Shown here: piece after piece, positions 1 through 8,903 of the stretch
Numbering within the stretch: the stretch's first letter is position 1
Layout: each line of letters starts with the position of its first letter
Source of the DNA: Cohaesibacter sp.
Lineage (GTDB): Bacteria > Pseudomonadota > Alphaproteobacteria > Rhizobiales > Cohaesibacteraceae
Length of the DNA stretch: 64,000 nucleotides
Direction: 5' to 3'
Assembly (NCBI GenBank): GCA_025210795.1
Contig: JAOAQZ010000031.1
Location: 1-64,000 of the forward strand
Program-made: the position numbers and the translations under genes
Notes under the pieces: generated by a model
Databases searched by the model: none
Told to the model about the DNA's origin: nothing
Seen by the model: only the letters and a program-made list of their open reading frames with translations

Positions 1-472
1 ATCCCGGACTATCAAAAAGCGCATCAATATCATCTTGGCTTTGATCATCCCCAGCCCCTGATGGGCTATCAAACAGAGCGTCAATATCATCCTGGCTCTG
101 ATCTTCCCCGCCACCCGAAGGACTGTCGAACACTGCATCAATATCGTCTTGGCTCTGGTCTTCCCCCCCCCCTGATGGGCTATCAAACAGGGCATCGATA
201 TCATCCTGGCTCTGGTCTTCCCCTCCACCCGATGGGCTATCAAACAGAGCGTCAATATCATCCTGACTTTGTTCGCTACCATCAGCCATCATATCCGTTG
301 GATCATCGCGACTGGTATCCAGCGCAGCATCCAGCGACTTATCTTCATCAAGATCAGCTGTTGCATGCCATGTATCGCCACATTGAGCACAGCGAACCGC
401 ACGCCCTTTGCTGCCAATATAATCATCAGGCACCTGATAGGTCGTGGTACAGTTTGGACAGGTAATTTTCAT
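1..472 (-). CDS. Zinc-ribbon (MJ0042-type) protein with 19-residue tandem repeats, partial
   Basis: The reading frame opens with ATG at 472 and stays open to the left edge, so at least 157 residues are present and the C-terminus is missing. Residues 1-35 form a zinc-ribbon of the MJ0042 type: two CxxC pairs at C5/C8 (CPNC) and C28/C31 (CAQC). An acidic stretch follows, then at least five copies of a 19-residue unit resembling DQSQDDIDALFDSPSGGGE. In alphaproteobacteria such short zinc-ribbon proteins often sit next to ftsEX and may carry a membrane segment further on; that part lies outside the window. The ribosome-binding site is weak. It is transcribed away from ftsE. The molecular role is unknown; the acidic repeats look like a flexible linker. 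I am confident it is a gene, and not of any function. Confidence 0.8.
   Translation of the reverse strand, partial: MKITCPNCTTTYQVPDDYIGSKGRAVRCAQCGDTWHATADLDEDKSLDAALDTSRDDPTDMMADGSEQSQDDIDALFDSPSGGGEDQSQDDIDALFDSPSGGGEDQSQDDIDAVFDSPSGGGEDQSQDDIDALFDSPSGAGDDQSQDDIDALFDSPG
3..287 (-). repeat. Five tandem 57-bp repeats inside the zinc-ribbon gene
   Basis: Direct units of exactly 57 bp start at 3, 60, 117, 174 and 231. The copies are clearly related but differ at scattered positions; the unit at 231 diverges at its start in the coding sense. The period is a multiple of three, so copy-number change keeps the frame and adds or removes 19 residues. The array may continue beyond the left edge. Confidence 0.9.
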
Positions 473-683
473 TGCAACTTGCCGCTTTGGCCCTTATCAC
501 CCTTCTCTTGGCGAGCGAGCCAACAGACAGGTTTTAAGGGCTGATCTTAAGAGTGAATTCCGGGGCTGACTGTTTCGAATCATCCACAATATAGATTAAC
601 AGCAACTTGCACTTTGCCAAGAGTGATGCATTGGCAGTGAAAATCAGGCAAGCTGACCCCAAAAGGCAAAAGGAATTGCAAAT

Positions 684-1343
684 TTGATTCGGTTTGAAAA
701 TGTCGGCTTGAGATATGGCGTTGGGCAGGAAGTCTTGCGCGATGTCTCCTTCGAAATTGCGCCCAATTCCTTTCAATTCCTCTCAGGCCCCTCCGGCGCT
801 GGCAAAACCTCTTTGCTCCAGCTTATGTTCCTGTCGCTCAAACCCAATAGGGGACTGATCCGCGTATTTGGCAAAGAGACCGCTCGGCTGGACTCGGAAG
901 AGTTGGCCGAATTACGCCGCAATATTGGCTTTGTCTTTCAGGAGTTTCGCCTCCTTGACCATTTGACAGCCTTTGAAAATGTCGCGCTTCCCTTACGGGT
1001 TCAGGGCCTTTCGGAACATGACTACCGCACCGATGTTGCCGAATTACTGCAATGGGTTGGTCTCGGCCACCGCATGCATGTCTATCCCCCGGTTATGTCT
1101 GGCGGGGAGAAGCAGCGCGCCGCCATTGCACGCGCCCTGATCTCGCGCCCCAAGCTTTTGCTGGCAGACGAGCCAACAGGGAATGTGGACCCCATTTTGG
1201 CACGGCGATTGTTGCGGCTCTTCATCGAGTTGCATCGCTCTGGCACCTCAATCGTAATTGCCACCCATGACACGGGTCTCATGGACCAAATTCAGGCGCG
1301 GCGCATCGTACTCAATGACGGCGCTCTATTCATTTATGACTAG
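684..1343 (+). CDS. ftsE: Cell-division ATP-binding protein FtsE
   Basis: FtsE is the cytoplasmic ATPase of the FtsEX complex, which couples cell division to activation of peptidoglycan hydrolases. The 219-residue product has the family's usual length. It shows Walker A GPSGAGKTS at 35-43, an ABC signature SGGEKQR at 139-145, Walker B LLLADEPTGN at 158-167, and a switch histidine in IATHD near residue 195. The best start is TTG at 684, which gives the typical N-terminus MIRFENVGLRYG and lies 9 nt after AGGA (671-674). ftsX follows after 18 nt, so the two form an operon. The neighbouring zinc-ribbon gene is divergent. Confidence 0.95.
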   Translation: MIRFENVGLRYGVGQEVLRDVSFEIAPNSFQFLSGPSGAGKTSLLQLMFLSLKPNRGLIRVFGKETARLDSEELAELRRNIGFVFQEFRLLDHLTAFENVALPLRVQGLSEHDYRTDVAELLQWVGLGHRMHVYPPVMSGGEKQRAAIARALISRPKLLLADEPTGNVDPILARRLLRLFIELHRSGTSIVIATHDTGLMDQIQARRIVLNDGALFIYD

Positions 1344-1361
1344 AAAAGGACCTTCTGACCT

Positions 1362-2756
1362 GTGACATCCTCCCCACCCAAAAAACCCGGCCCAGAGCAG
1401 CCTTTTGCGCCTCAAAATGATGAGAGCCAGCAAATTGTGGGCGGCCATGTTTTGCCAACAGCCAATCTTGCACGGCTTAAGGATGGATGGAAACAGACCA
1501 GAAGTGCAGAGCCCGCAGCTGATGACTTCATGCCAAAGCCTGCGCCTGATGCAGCTCCCCTTCCCCCAGCCAGCCTCCCTCCGATACCGGGGATGCAACA
1601 AAGGCCGGGAGCGCCAAAAACACAAGGAATGCAGGCACCAAATCCGGCAGCACCTGAAAAGGCCACTCCGCCTGCTCCTCAACTTGCGCCAAGACCCAAC
1701 TCTCCGGCGCCCAAGGCCGGGTCCGAACCCAGATCCGAACAAGCTCCCAAGCCCCAACCGGCAACCAAGAGCGGCACAGCTTCAAAGGCACCTGGAAAAC
1801 CAGAAAAGAAGCGAAAAGGCAAATCCATTGCAGGGGCTGCTGCCGCCTTTGCGCTGGATAAAAAACCCGGCCCCATTGTGCCCAAAGGCACCATTGCCGG
1901 CCATGCTCTTGTGCTTGTTATCGCGATCATGAGCTTTCTTGCAGCGCTCACCGTTGCCGCCGTCTCCATCATTTCGGACGCGACCCGGGACTGGCAAAGT
2001 GAGATTGGCCGCGGCGCAACCATCCAGATCCGCCAAATCGACGGCATCAATATAGAAAGCGAGCTGGCCAAAGCGGTTGAAATTGCCCGCACCACAAAAG
2101 GGATTGCGCAGGCAACAGCCCTTACCACAGCCCAATCCAATGCCTTGCTTGAACCATGGCTGGGGCTGGATCTGGCTTTTGATACCCTGCCGGTGCCGCG
2201 CCTGATCGAGCTAACAATCGGCGATCCGCAAGAGGTCGATTTCATCGGCCTTTCCACCCGCCTGCAAACCGAGGTGAAGGGCGCTATTCTCGACAATCAC
2301 CGCTTTTGGGTGGACCGACTTCGATCCATGGCAGAAACCGCTATTTTCGTTGGCTTCTCCATTCTATGTCTGGTGCTAATCGCAACCGTTTTGACCGTTA
2401 TTTTTGCCACCCGTTCGGCCATGGCCGGCAACCGTGAAACCATCGAGGTGTTGCATTTTGTCGGCGCGGGCAATCGCTTCATTGCCTCTGAATTCCAGCG
2501 CAAATTCTTCACACTTGGACTTAAGGGAAGCCTTGCCGGGGGATTGGCCGCCATATTGGTTTTTCTTCTTCTGCAGCTCTTTGTCCAAAAAGAAACAGGC
2601 TCGGCAGCTGCGGACCAAATGCAGGCACTTTTGGGTGTGGTTGAGCTCGGCACCTCCGCCTATATCGGAACCCTTGGCCTTACAATCCTGATCGCAATTT
2701 TAACAGCCATAACAACAAGATTGACGGTGATGAAGACTTTGAGCAAACTGCACTAA
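1362..2756 (+). CDS. ftsX: Cell-division permease-like protein FtsX with long proline-rich N-terminus
   Basis: FtsX is the membrane partner of FtsE. This product starts at GTG 1362, with AAGGA about 11 nt upstream, and has 464 residues, more than the usual 300-350. The extra length is a Pro/Ala/Lys-rich, probably disordered cytoplasmic segment covering roughly residues 1-170. The conserved core follows: TM1 near 178-203, a periplasmic domain, TM2 near 325-348, TM3 near 390-412 and TM4 near 430-452. The topology matches the FtsX family. It is co-transcribed with ftsE. The N-terminal extension is the only unusual part; it may recruit other division proteins, but that is inference. Confidence 0.92.
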   Translation: MTSSPPKKPGPEQPFAPQNDESQQIVGGHVLPTANLARLKDGWKQTRSAEPAADDFMPKPAPDAAPLPPASLPPIPGMQQRPGAPKTQGMQAPNPAAPEKATPPAPQLAPRPNSPAPKAGSEPRSEQAPKPQPATKSGTASKAPGKPEKKRKGKSIAGAAAAFALDKKPGPIVPKGTIAGHALVLVIAIMSFLAALTVAAVSIISDATRDWQSEIGRGATIQIRQIDGINIESELAKAVEIARTTKGIAQATALTTAQSNALLEPWLGLDLAFDTLPVPRLIELTIGDPQEVDFIGLSTRLQTEVKGAILDNHRFWVDRLRSMAETAIFVGFSILCLVLIATVLTVIFATRSAMAGNRETIEVLHFVGAGNRFIASEFQRKFFTLGLKGSLAGGLAAILVFLLLQLFVQKETGSAAADQMQALLGVVELGTSAYIGTLGLTILIAILTAITTRLTVMKTLSKLH

Positions 2757-2889
2757 CAGTGCCTGCCTTCACACAAAAAGACATGTGAGGGCAGATCACA
2801 AATACGACAAACTTGTTTCCTAATTTGCCCCATATCTTTAGGCGCAAATGTTACGAAACAATCAGGGATAGACCAGACTAGTCACGCCG

Positions 2890-3615
2890 ATGACCGACCA
2901 CAGCACCACACAAGGCCCTCATAATCTGGCCCCTTCTGCGCTTGGCGGCTCATCGCTTTCCGGCTCCGCGCCAGAGCCTTCGGCTTCTTCCATCCGCCAG
3001 CCCAAACACGCTCTTAAACTGCCCAAAATCCTGCTTTTGACCGCTGCGATCCTAGCTTTTGCCTTTCTGGCTCTTGTCGCAGGCTTCTTTGCCTTTTCCT
3101 CCAACGTGTTGCTGTCAACACCAACCCAGCCACAGCAGGCCGATGCCATCGTGGTTGTCACCGGCGGCAAGGGAAGATTGGAGACCGCAGGCACTTTGCT
3201 CAATCAGGGCTTGGGAAAACGGCTGCTGATTTCTGGCGTCCATCCAAAGTTCCGGATGAAAAATCTTCCGCAAAATCTGAAGGTTAGCCCGGAAAACATC
3301 AAATGCTGCATTGATTTGGACCGCAAAGCGCTCAACACCGTCGGCAACGCCACCCAAACGGCCCTCTGGGCGCAAAAGCATCAATTTGGCAGCCTGATCA
3401 TTGTCACCAGTGCCTACCATATGTCGCGCACCCTTTTGGAGATGCGCCGCGCAGCACCAGAGCTGGCCCTTCAAAGCTATGCCGTTGCGGGCGAAAATAA
3501 TCGCTCTTTCTGGGCACGCTTGCTTGATGGCGACACCTTGATGTTGCTGGTCAAGGAATATAGCAAGCTACTCGTCGCCTTTTTTCAACTTAGCAGTGAA
3601 CGCCTTGCCAATTGA
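2890..3615 (+). CDS. YdcF/SanA-family (DUF218) membrane protein
   Basis: This 241-residue protein belongs to the DUF218 family (YdcF, SanA, ElyC), linked in other bacteria to envelope integrity. A polar Ser/Pro-rich N-terminus (1-38) precedes one membrane segment (about 45-70) and an extracytoplasmic domain. The family signature ADAIVVVTGGKGRLETAG is followed by GKRLLISGVHP and by TSAYHMSRTLLEMRRAAPE near residue 175. The start ATG at 2890 has a poor ribosome-binding site. It runs straight into the plsC gene and is probably co-transcribed with it. The substrate is unknown. Confidence 0.85.
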   Translation: MTDHSTTQGPHNLAPSALGGSSLSGSAPEPSASSIRQPKHALKLPKILLLTAAILAFAFLALVAGFFAFSSNVLLSTPTQPQQADAIVVVTGGKGRLETAGTLLNQGLGKRLLISGVHPKFRMKNLPQNLKVSPENIKCCIDLDRKALNTVGNATQTALWAQKHQFGSLIIVTSAYHMSRTLLEMRRAAPELALQSYAVAGENNRSFWARLLDGDTLMLLVKEYSKLLVAFFQLSSERLAN

Positions 3616-3680
3616 GGATGGACACATCCCCTCTTTTGGAAGATAACACTTCAAACGTGATTGCCGTAAGGACCCATATT

Positions 3681-4436
3681 ATGCTGTTCATTCGCTCTGC
3701 CCTTTTCAATGCAGCATTTTACATCAATACAGCCTTTCTGGTCCTTGTCTGCATGTTCACCATGCCCTTGCCCCGCTATTACATCATTCAAGTGATTCGC
3801 TTCTGGGGCACGTCCAACACATGGCTGTTCAAGGTCATTGTCGGCGGCACTGTGGAAATTCGCGGCCTTGAAAATATCCCTGAAGGCAGCTGCATGCTCG
3901 CCGCCAAACATCAAAGCACGTGGGAGACCTTTGCCATTCTCCCTTTCGTCAAAGATCCCATCTATATTTTCAAACGTGAATTGCAGCAGATTCCTTTCTT
4001 TGGCTGGTGCGCGATTAAATCACGGATGATTCCCATTGATCGCGGCAAAAAAACCCAGGCCCTCAAGCAGATGCTCAAGCGCGCCAAGGAAGAACTGGCT
4101 CACGAACGCCAGCTCATCATCTATCCCGAAGGCACCCGCCGCCCGATCGATGCCGAGCCTGAATATAAGTATGGCGCCACCCAGATCTATCAGATCCTCA
4201 AGTTACCTTGCGTCCCTGTTGGGCTGAATTCCGGCCTCTTCTGGCCTCGTCGCACCTTCATGCGCTATCCCGGTAAGGTGATTATTGAATTCCTGCCTCC
4301 AATTGAGCCCGGCTTGAAAGGGGCAGAGTTTTTTGAGTTGATGTCAACCCAGATTGAAACCTGCTCAAACAGACTGCGTGATGAAGCCCGCGCAGAGGGC
4401 GGCCCGTTCCTCTCCCCAGAAAATTACACGAAATAA
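3681..4436 (+). CDS. plsC: 1-acyl-sn-glycerol-3-phosphate acyltransferase
   Basis: PlsC acylates lysophosphatidic acid to phosphatidic acid at the inner membrane. I place the start at ATG 3681, because TAAGGA (3667-3672) lies 8 nt before it and the product then begins with the hydrophobic MLFIRSALFN seen in the family; a TTG at 3612, overlapping the previous gene, would add 23 residues. The 251-residue protein has an N-terminal membrane helix and the acyltransferase block 1 as KHQSTWE (76-82), i.e. HX4E instead of the textbook HX4D. It also has YPEGTRR near 154. The HX4E form occurs in alphaproteobacterial homologues, so loss of activity is not implied. Confidence 0.9.
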   Translation: MLFIRSALFNAAFYINTAFLVLVCMFTMPLPRYYIIQVIRFWGTSNTWLFKVIVGGTVEIRGLENIPEGSCMLAAKHQSTWETFAILPFVKDPIYIFKRELQQIPFFGWCAIKSRMIPIDRGKKTQALKQMLKRAKEELAHERQLIIYPEGTRRPIDAEPEYKYGATQIYQILKLPCVPVGLNSGLFWPRRTFMRYPGKVIIEFLPPIEPGLKGAEFFELMSTQIETCSNRLRDEARAEGGPFLSPENYTK

Positions 4437-4440
4437 AAAC

Positions 4441-4494
4441 AAGATATTGTATTCCTCAGATATCGCTCTACATTATGTAGAGAAATTATATCTT
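4441..4494. repeat. Nested inverted repeats after plsC
   Basis: An outer pair AAGATAT (4441-4447) / ATATCTT (4488-4494) encloses a perfect inner pair CTCTACA (4466-4472) / TGTAGAG (4476-4482). There is no U-run, so a terminator is doubtful. It lies between plsC and a small gene and could be a regulator-binding site or an mRNA 3' stem. Confidence 0.5.
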
Positions 4495-4566
4495 GCATTG
4501 CAGATAGTTGCGTTCTATATTTGTTCTCATTGAGCCAACTCTCTCCATGTCCAGAGGATCAAATTC

Positions 4567-4926
4567 ATGGCGCTGCCTCCATCGCCCGAAAACAGGATGG
4601 AAAGCTTGAGCAACCGCTTTTGTTATTGGCGGGGCAGCAAAGGGGATGCCTATCTTTTTTCCCAGATTCCTCTGCAGGACCTTGCCAATTTCAGCAATTG
4701 CATTGTGCTTTTGGCCATTGAGCAAACACCCACCAAACCTCAACTCCACTGGGTGGGAGAAATTGGCACCCTGACCCCGCAGGTCTTTAAAGACCTGACA
4801 GCGCAGGAATTTGCTCATCTTGGGCTTTATGTGCACCTGCTTGCAGGCGGACAGACCGAGATGCAGAAAATTATCGGGGAACTATCCGTCTATCCCGATA
4901 AGAAAAGCTGCCGCCTGATTGCCTAA
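4567..4926 (+). CDS. Small protein of unknown function
   Basis: The 119-residue product is not one I recognise. ATG 4567 is preceded by AGAGG with good spacing, which supports a real gene, whereas the frame on the opposite strand lacks such a site. The sequence is soluble-looking, mixed alpha/beta, with no signal peptide or membrane segment. It contains a block (WVGEIGTLTPQVFKDLTAQE) and ends in CRLIA. Its stop overlaps the stop of the convergent chaC-like gene (4923-4926). No function can be assigned. Confidence 0.65.
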   Translation: MALPPSPENRMESLSNRFCYWRGSKGDAYLFSQIPLQDLANFSNCIVLLAIEQTPTKPQLHWVGEIGTLTPQVFKDLTAQEFAHLGLYVHLLAGGQTEMQKIIGELSVYPDKKSCRLIA

Positions 4927-5450
4927 TTACCCCGCAGGCGATCGCAAAGGGCAAACAGATCCGGATCCTCAATCGAGATTTCCTTAAGGTGATCAACTGT
5001 GTTGGTCACATAATCGATATTCGGTCCGGCAATGCCTTTGCCTTGCAACACAAAGCGCACCTGATCCTCAATGGATAATTTTCCTGCATATTGCTCATGC
5101 TGCTGGTCGGCAATATAGGTGACCGCCTCAACCTGACGATTGCTGCCGTCAAGCAAGGTCAGAGTGCCATAATGCTCTACATAGACCGAGGTAACCTGCT
5201 CTCGCTCGCGCAAATACTCAATCACCGGCTCGCGATTCTCGGCCTTGACCCGAAAAGCACGCCCCATGGCCGTTCCTTCATCATCAAGACCCAAAACCAG
5301 CCCAGGGCACTCAGGTGATCCGCGATAAACATGGGAATAAATGCAAAGAGAGCGATGATAGCCCTCCAAACGTGCGATACAGGATTGTTCATAGTCAAAT
5401 CCCGGCCGCCACATCAAAGACCCATAGCCAAATACCCAAAGATCGCTCAT
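4923..5450 (-). CDS. ChaC-family gamma-glutamylcyclotransferase
   Basis: ChaC-type enzymes cleave gamma-glutamyl groups, typically of glutathione, releasing 5-oxoproline. I choose ATG 5450, preceded by AAGGTGA, because the product then begins MSDLWVFGYGSLMWRPG, the typical start of the family; an in-frame extension to 5936 has no support. The 175-residue protein carries the GYGSL phosphate-binding loop at 8-12 and YLRERE (79-84), which contains the expected catalytic glutamate. It is convergent with the small unknown gene and divergent from the DUF2125 gene. Confidence 0.9.
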   Translation of the reverse strand: MSDLWVFGYGSLMWRPGFDYEQSCIARLEGYHRSLCIYSHVYRGSPECPGLVLGLDDEGTAMGRAFRVKAENREPVIEYLREREQVTSVYVEHYGTLTLLDGSNRQVEAVTYIADQQHEQYAGKLSIEDQVRFVLQGKGIAGPNIDYVTNTVDHLKEISIEDPDLFALCDRLRGN

Positions 5451-5555
5451 AAAATCACCTTGATTACGCCACAGTCCGGCGCGACATAATTGATCACCCC
5501 CTGTGCCTATCAATGCGCATCCATCTTTGCAATAGCTTCGCGAAAAGAGAGTTCC

Positions 5556-6614
5556 ATGACGCCAGCCCCTTCCGCCTCCTCTTCCTCTCCCGAAAAGAGC
5601 CCGAAAAATTCGGCGCGGCGTTATGTCATTCTGGGCCTTGTTGTCGTGCTTGTTCTTGTCGGATGGTCTGCCTTTTGGGTCTTTAGCCGCAACAAAACCC
5701 AAGCTCTCGTTGATAAAGTGCTCAACCGACAGGTCGGGGGGCAAGCGCTTGTGACATGCGAAGATCAAAGCCTGGGCGGTTATCCGTTTCGCCTGCTGCT
5801 GACCTGCAGTTCTTACAAGGCGCACGATCCCAAAAGCGGCTGGCAAATCTCCGGCGGCCCGTTGCGCGCAATCTGGCAGGTTTATTCCCCCAATCTCGCG
5901 CTTCTTGAGGGGGATAATATGCTCAAGCTCAATCACCCCCCATCAGGTCTTGAGACCACAATCAAGGCATCGCTCATCCGCGCGTCTATCCGGCTGGAAC
6001 CCAATCTTGCACTGTCACGGCTATCAATCGAGGCACAAGATATGGAGCTTGCCAGCAATCTAAGGCCTCTTGGCCAGCAGGTGCCACCAGTCACAGCCAA
6101 AAATCTGGAAGTGCATGCCCGTCCCAATCCGCAAAATGCCGACGATCTTGATCTGGCGCTGACAGCAGCTGAGCTTGACACCGGCCTGATCCCACGCCTT
6201 GATGGCTCGCTTACTGCAACAGCGCTTAAAGGCCTCTCCCCTACTATCTTGCAATCCCGCCAACCACAAAAAGTCTGGCTGGACCAATCGGGAAAGCTGG
6301 AGGCCCTCTCAGGCGTGGTTATCATCGGCCAAAAAACCTTAAAAGTGAATGGCGGACTGGCCTTTAACCCTCAAGGATATGCAAGTGGCAAGCTTGCCCT
6401 TAAAATCCTCAATCCCAAACCGGATGCTGCCAAAGGCAAAATGACGCTGAGCGCTGGTGCCGATGGCCTCAATGGCCCTTTGACCGCCCTGCAACTTTTG
6501 GGAAAACCGACCACAGACGGCGAACTTGTCGGCTCGGAAGTTCCCATCACCATTCAAGACGGCCAGCTGCGTGCAGGCCTCTTGCCCTTGGGCCGGATTC
6601 CGCCCCTGCAATAG
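5556..6614 (+). CDS. DUF2125 family protein
   Basis: A 352-residue protein of the alphaproteobacterial DUF2125 family. ATG 5556 lies after a GAGAG stretch and before a Ser/Pro-rich segment. One membrane helix (about residues 26-48, YVILGLVVVLVLVGWSAFWV) follows, then a long extracytoplasmic region predicted to be beta-rich, as in AsmA-like proteins. C66 and C80 are the early cysteines in that region (VTCEDQ, LLLTCSS) and could pair. The family has no established biochemical role. The gene stands alone and ends at a bidirectional terminator shared with tyrA. Confidence 0.85.
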   Translation: MTPAPSASSSSPEKSPKNSARRYVILGLVVVLVLVGWSAFWVFSRNKTQALVDKVLNRQVGGQALVTCEDQSLGGYPFRLLLTCSSYKAHDPKSGWQISGGPLRAIWQVYSPNLALLEGDNMLKLNHPPSGLETTIKASLIRASIRLEPNLALSRLSIEAQDMELASNLRPLGQQVPPVTAKNLEVHARPNPQNADDLDLALTAAELDTGLIPRLDGSLTATALKGLSPTILQSRQPQKVWLDQSGKLEALSGVVIIGQKTLKVNGGLAFNPQGYASGKLALKILNPKPDAAKGKMTLSAGADGLNGPLTALQLLGKPTTDGELVGSEVPITIQDGQLRAGLLPLGRIPPLQ

Positions 6615-6639
6615 AATAAGGCACTGCAACTGAACGCAA

Positions 6640-6669
6640 AAAAGGGGCCGATCACCAGCCCCTTTTCTT
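6640..6669. terminator. Bidirectional Rho-independent terminator (DUF2125 gene / tyrA)
   Basis: A perfect 9-bp stem AAAAGGGGC (6640-6648) / GCCCCTTTT (6658-6666) has a 9-nt loop. A-runs on one side and T-runs on the other let it work for both converging genes. Confidence 0.9.
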
Positions 6670-6704
6670 ATGTCTCGCTATGGAATTTATACACAATCAA
6701 AGCC

Positions 6705-7661
6705 TCAAAGACGCGTATTGGATTTCTCCGCTTCGCTTTCCCCTTCGCCAATATGACGGCCAAAGTCAGAGGCATCAATTTCCTGACCGGCATCAATGAT
6801 TGAGCGGCGAATGGAGCGGGTGCGCGAGAAAAGATCAAACAAAGCGTCCCCGTCTTCCCACCTGATCGCGCGCTGAAGAGCGGTCAAATCTTCGGTAAAC
6901 CGCCCCAGCATCTCAAGGGCGGCTTCCTTGTTATGCAGAAAAACATCGCGCCACATGGTGGGGTCAGACGCTGCAAGGCGGGTAAAATCGCGAAAACCAC
7001 CAGCGGAATATTTAATCACTTCCGAATTGCGGACCATTTCCAGATCAGACGCCGTGCCCACAATATTGTAGGCAATCAAATGCGGCAAATGCGATGTGAT
7101 GGCCAGAACATGGTCATGATGGGTAGCATCCATAATCTCGACATTGGATCCCAAACGCTCCCAAAAGCCTTTAAGGCGTGCAACATTTTCCTCCGGCTCT
7201 CCCTCAAGCGGGGTGAGAATACACCAGCGGCCACCAAACAAATCGGCAAAACCGGCATCAGGACCGGAATCCTCTGTACCCGCAATGGGGTGGCCGGGAA
7301 TGAAGCTGACATGATCTGGCAAATGCGGTGCCATCTGTTTGATGATAGAACCTTTGACCGAACCAACATCGGTCACCATCGCACCGGGTTTGAGATGATC
7401 GGCAATGGTTTTAGCAATCACCTCACACACACCAACCGGCGTACAAACAATGACAAGATCCGCATCTGTCACAGCCTCGGTGCTGTCCTGATGATAACTA
7501 TCCCCAAGACCCAATTCCTCTGCACGGGCAAGGGTTTCAGCCGAACGCGTGTGAATGGCAATATGATCAACAACACCCTCGCGGCGAGCTGCCAAGGCGA
7601 TGGATGAACCCAAAAGACCAATCCCAATCAGGGCCATTCTTTTAAAATGCACATCACTCAT
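6705..7661 (-). CDS. tyrA: Prephenate/arogenate dehydrogenase (TyrA family)
   Basis: This enzyme oxidatively decarboxylates prephenate or arogenate in tyrosine synthesis. The 318-residue product has an N-terminal dinucleotide-binding loop GIGLLG (13-18). The family motif VGSVKGSI appears near residue 100, with GHPIAGTEDSG near 124. The helical dimerisation domain follows (HHDHVLAITSHLPHLIAY). No C-terminal ACT domain is present. It lies 1 nt after hisC and is surely in the same transcript, the arrangement found in rhizobia (often called tyrC there). The choice between prephenate and arogenate cannot be made from sequence by eye. Confidence 0.93.
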   Translation of the reverse strand: MSDVHFKRMALIGIGLLGSSIALAARREGVVDHIAIHTRSAETLARAEELGLGDSYHQDSTEAVTDADLVIVCTPVGVCEVIAKTIADHLKPGAMVTDVGSVKGSIIKQMAPHLPDHVSFIPGHPIAGTEDSGPDAGFADLFGGRWCILTPLEGEPEENVARLKGFWERLGSNVEIMDATHHDHVLAITSHLPHLIAYNIVGTASDLEMVRNSEVIKYSAGGFRDFTRLAASDPTMWRDVFLHNKEAALEMLGRFTEDLTALQRAIRWEDGDALFDLFSRTRSIRRSIIDAGQEIDASDFGRHIGEGESEAEKSNTRL

Positions 7662-7662
7662 A

Positions 7663-8787
7663 TCACAGATCGCCCTTCATAAACTGGGTCAGCAGCTTGA
7701 TCACCATCTCGCACGCCTCTGCCGAACCAATGGTCATGCGCAAACAATCTGGCAGGCCGTAAGAGCCAACAAGACGCAAAACACAGCCATTTTGCAAAAG
7801 ATATTGATCCGCATCCCGCGCTGTCTTTCCGCCTTCTTGCGGGAAATGCACCAAAATGAAATTACCCACGCTCGGGGTGACAACAAGGCCGATATCCTCA
7901 AAAGCCTTGGTCACTTTGGGAAGCCAAATTGCATTATGGGCCACGGCCTCTTTGACAAAGGCCTGATCACGAACAGCCGCGACACCCGCAGCCAGCGCCG
8001 GGCCATTCATGTTAAACGGGCCACGAATACGGTTCATGGCATCAATGATCGCCTCCGGCCCATAGCACCAGCCAACGCGCAAATTAGCCAGACCGTAGAT
8101 TTTAGAATAGGTCCGGGTCATCACCACATTCTCGGACGATCCGGCAAGCTCGATGCCCGCTTCATAATCATTTTTAGTGACATATTCCGCATAAGCAGCA
8201 TCCAAAACCAGAATAACATCCCCCGGTAATGCAGCATGAAGGCGACGAATTTCGGAAAAAGGCAAATAGGTGCCCGTCGGATTGTTCGGATTGGCAAGGA
8301 AAACCATTTTGGTTTTCTCTGTCACGCAAGAAAGGATGGCATCAACATTGGCTGTATAATCCGTCTCTGGCGCAACCACGCACGTCGCCCCCGCCGCATT
8401 GATAGCAATGGGATAAACCAAAAAACCATGCTGGCTATAAATGGCTTCATCCCCTTCGGACAAGAAGGCATAGGCAAGTAGGCTAAGCACTTCATCAGAT
8501 CCGGCGCCGCACAGAATACGGCTTGGATTGATCCCGTGAACATCGCCAATCGCCTCACGCAGGGCCGAAGCGGACCCATCGGGATAAAGCTCAAGCTGTC
8601 CGGCAGATTGGCGAAAGGCCTCAATGGCTTTTGGGCTGGCCCCAAGCGGCGTTTCATTAGACGACAATTTGAACGTCTGCGCGCCACCGATGGCAGCGGA
8701 TTTACCGGGCACATAAGGAGCAATGTTCAAAACACCGGGACGGGGCTGCGGGCGCGACGGACGACCAGAGCGATCAGGCAGAGACAT
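7663..8787 (-). CDS. hisC: Histidinol-phosphate / aromatic aminotransferase
   Basis: A 374-residue class I/II PLP aminotransferase of the HisC type. The substrate-binding start [14 protein letters not shown] is typical. [10 protein letters not shown] carries the cofactor-contact Asn, and [17 protein letters not shown] has the PLP lysine near residue 230. A clear GGAGA precedes ATG 8787. Its place between chorismate mutase and tyrA suggests that it works mainly on aromatic keto acids (prephenate or phenylpyruvate), as proposed for rhizobial hisC paralogues beside tyrC; a role in histidine synthesis remains possible. Confidence 0.92.
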   Translation of the reverse strand: MSLPDRSGRPSRPQPRPGVLNIAPYVPGKSAAIGGAQTFKLSSNETPLGASPKAIEAFRQSAGQLELYPDGSASALREAIGDVHGINPSRILCGAGSDEVLSLLAYAFLSEGDEAIYSQHGFLVYPIAINAAGATCVVAPETDYTANVDAILSCVTEKTKMVFLANPNNPTGTYLPFSEIRRLHAALPGDVILVLDAAYAEYVTKNDYEAGIELAGSSENVVMTRTYSKIYGLANLRVGWCYGPEAIIDAMNRIRGPFNMNGPALAAGVAAVRDQAFVKEAVAHNAIWLPKVTKAFEDIGLVVTPSVGNFILVHFPQEGGKTARDADQYLLQNGCVLRLVGSYGLPDCLRMTIGSAEACEMVIKLLTQFMKGDL

Positions 8788-8903
8788 GGAAATTCTCCAA
8801 AAACTTCTTTAAAGGGCCGCTTCTAGCAGGCCGCAAACAAACAGGGCGAGGAAGGGGGTTGAACCTGAGCGATCAAGCAAAGCCCCTGCACGCCGAAACA
8901 GGA

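Noticed and set aside
3..287. CRISPR-like array at the left edge
   Set aside because: The repeats are directly tandem at 57-bp period without spacers and translate into 19-residue protein repeats.
5451..5936. 162-residue N-terminal extension of the ChaC-like protein
   Set aside because: It is antisense to the start of the DUF2125 gene, and the ATG at 5450 has a strong ribosome-binding site and conserved N-terminus.
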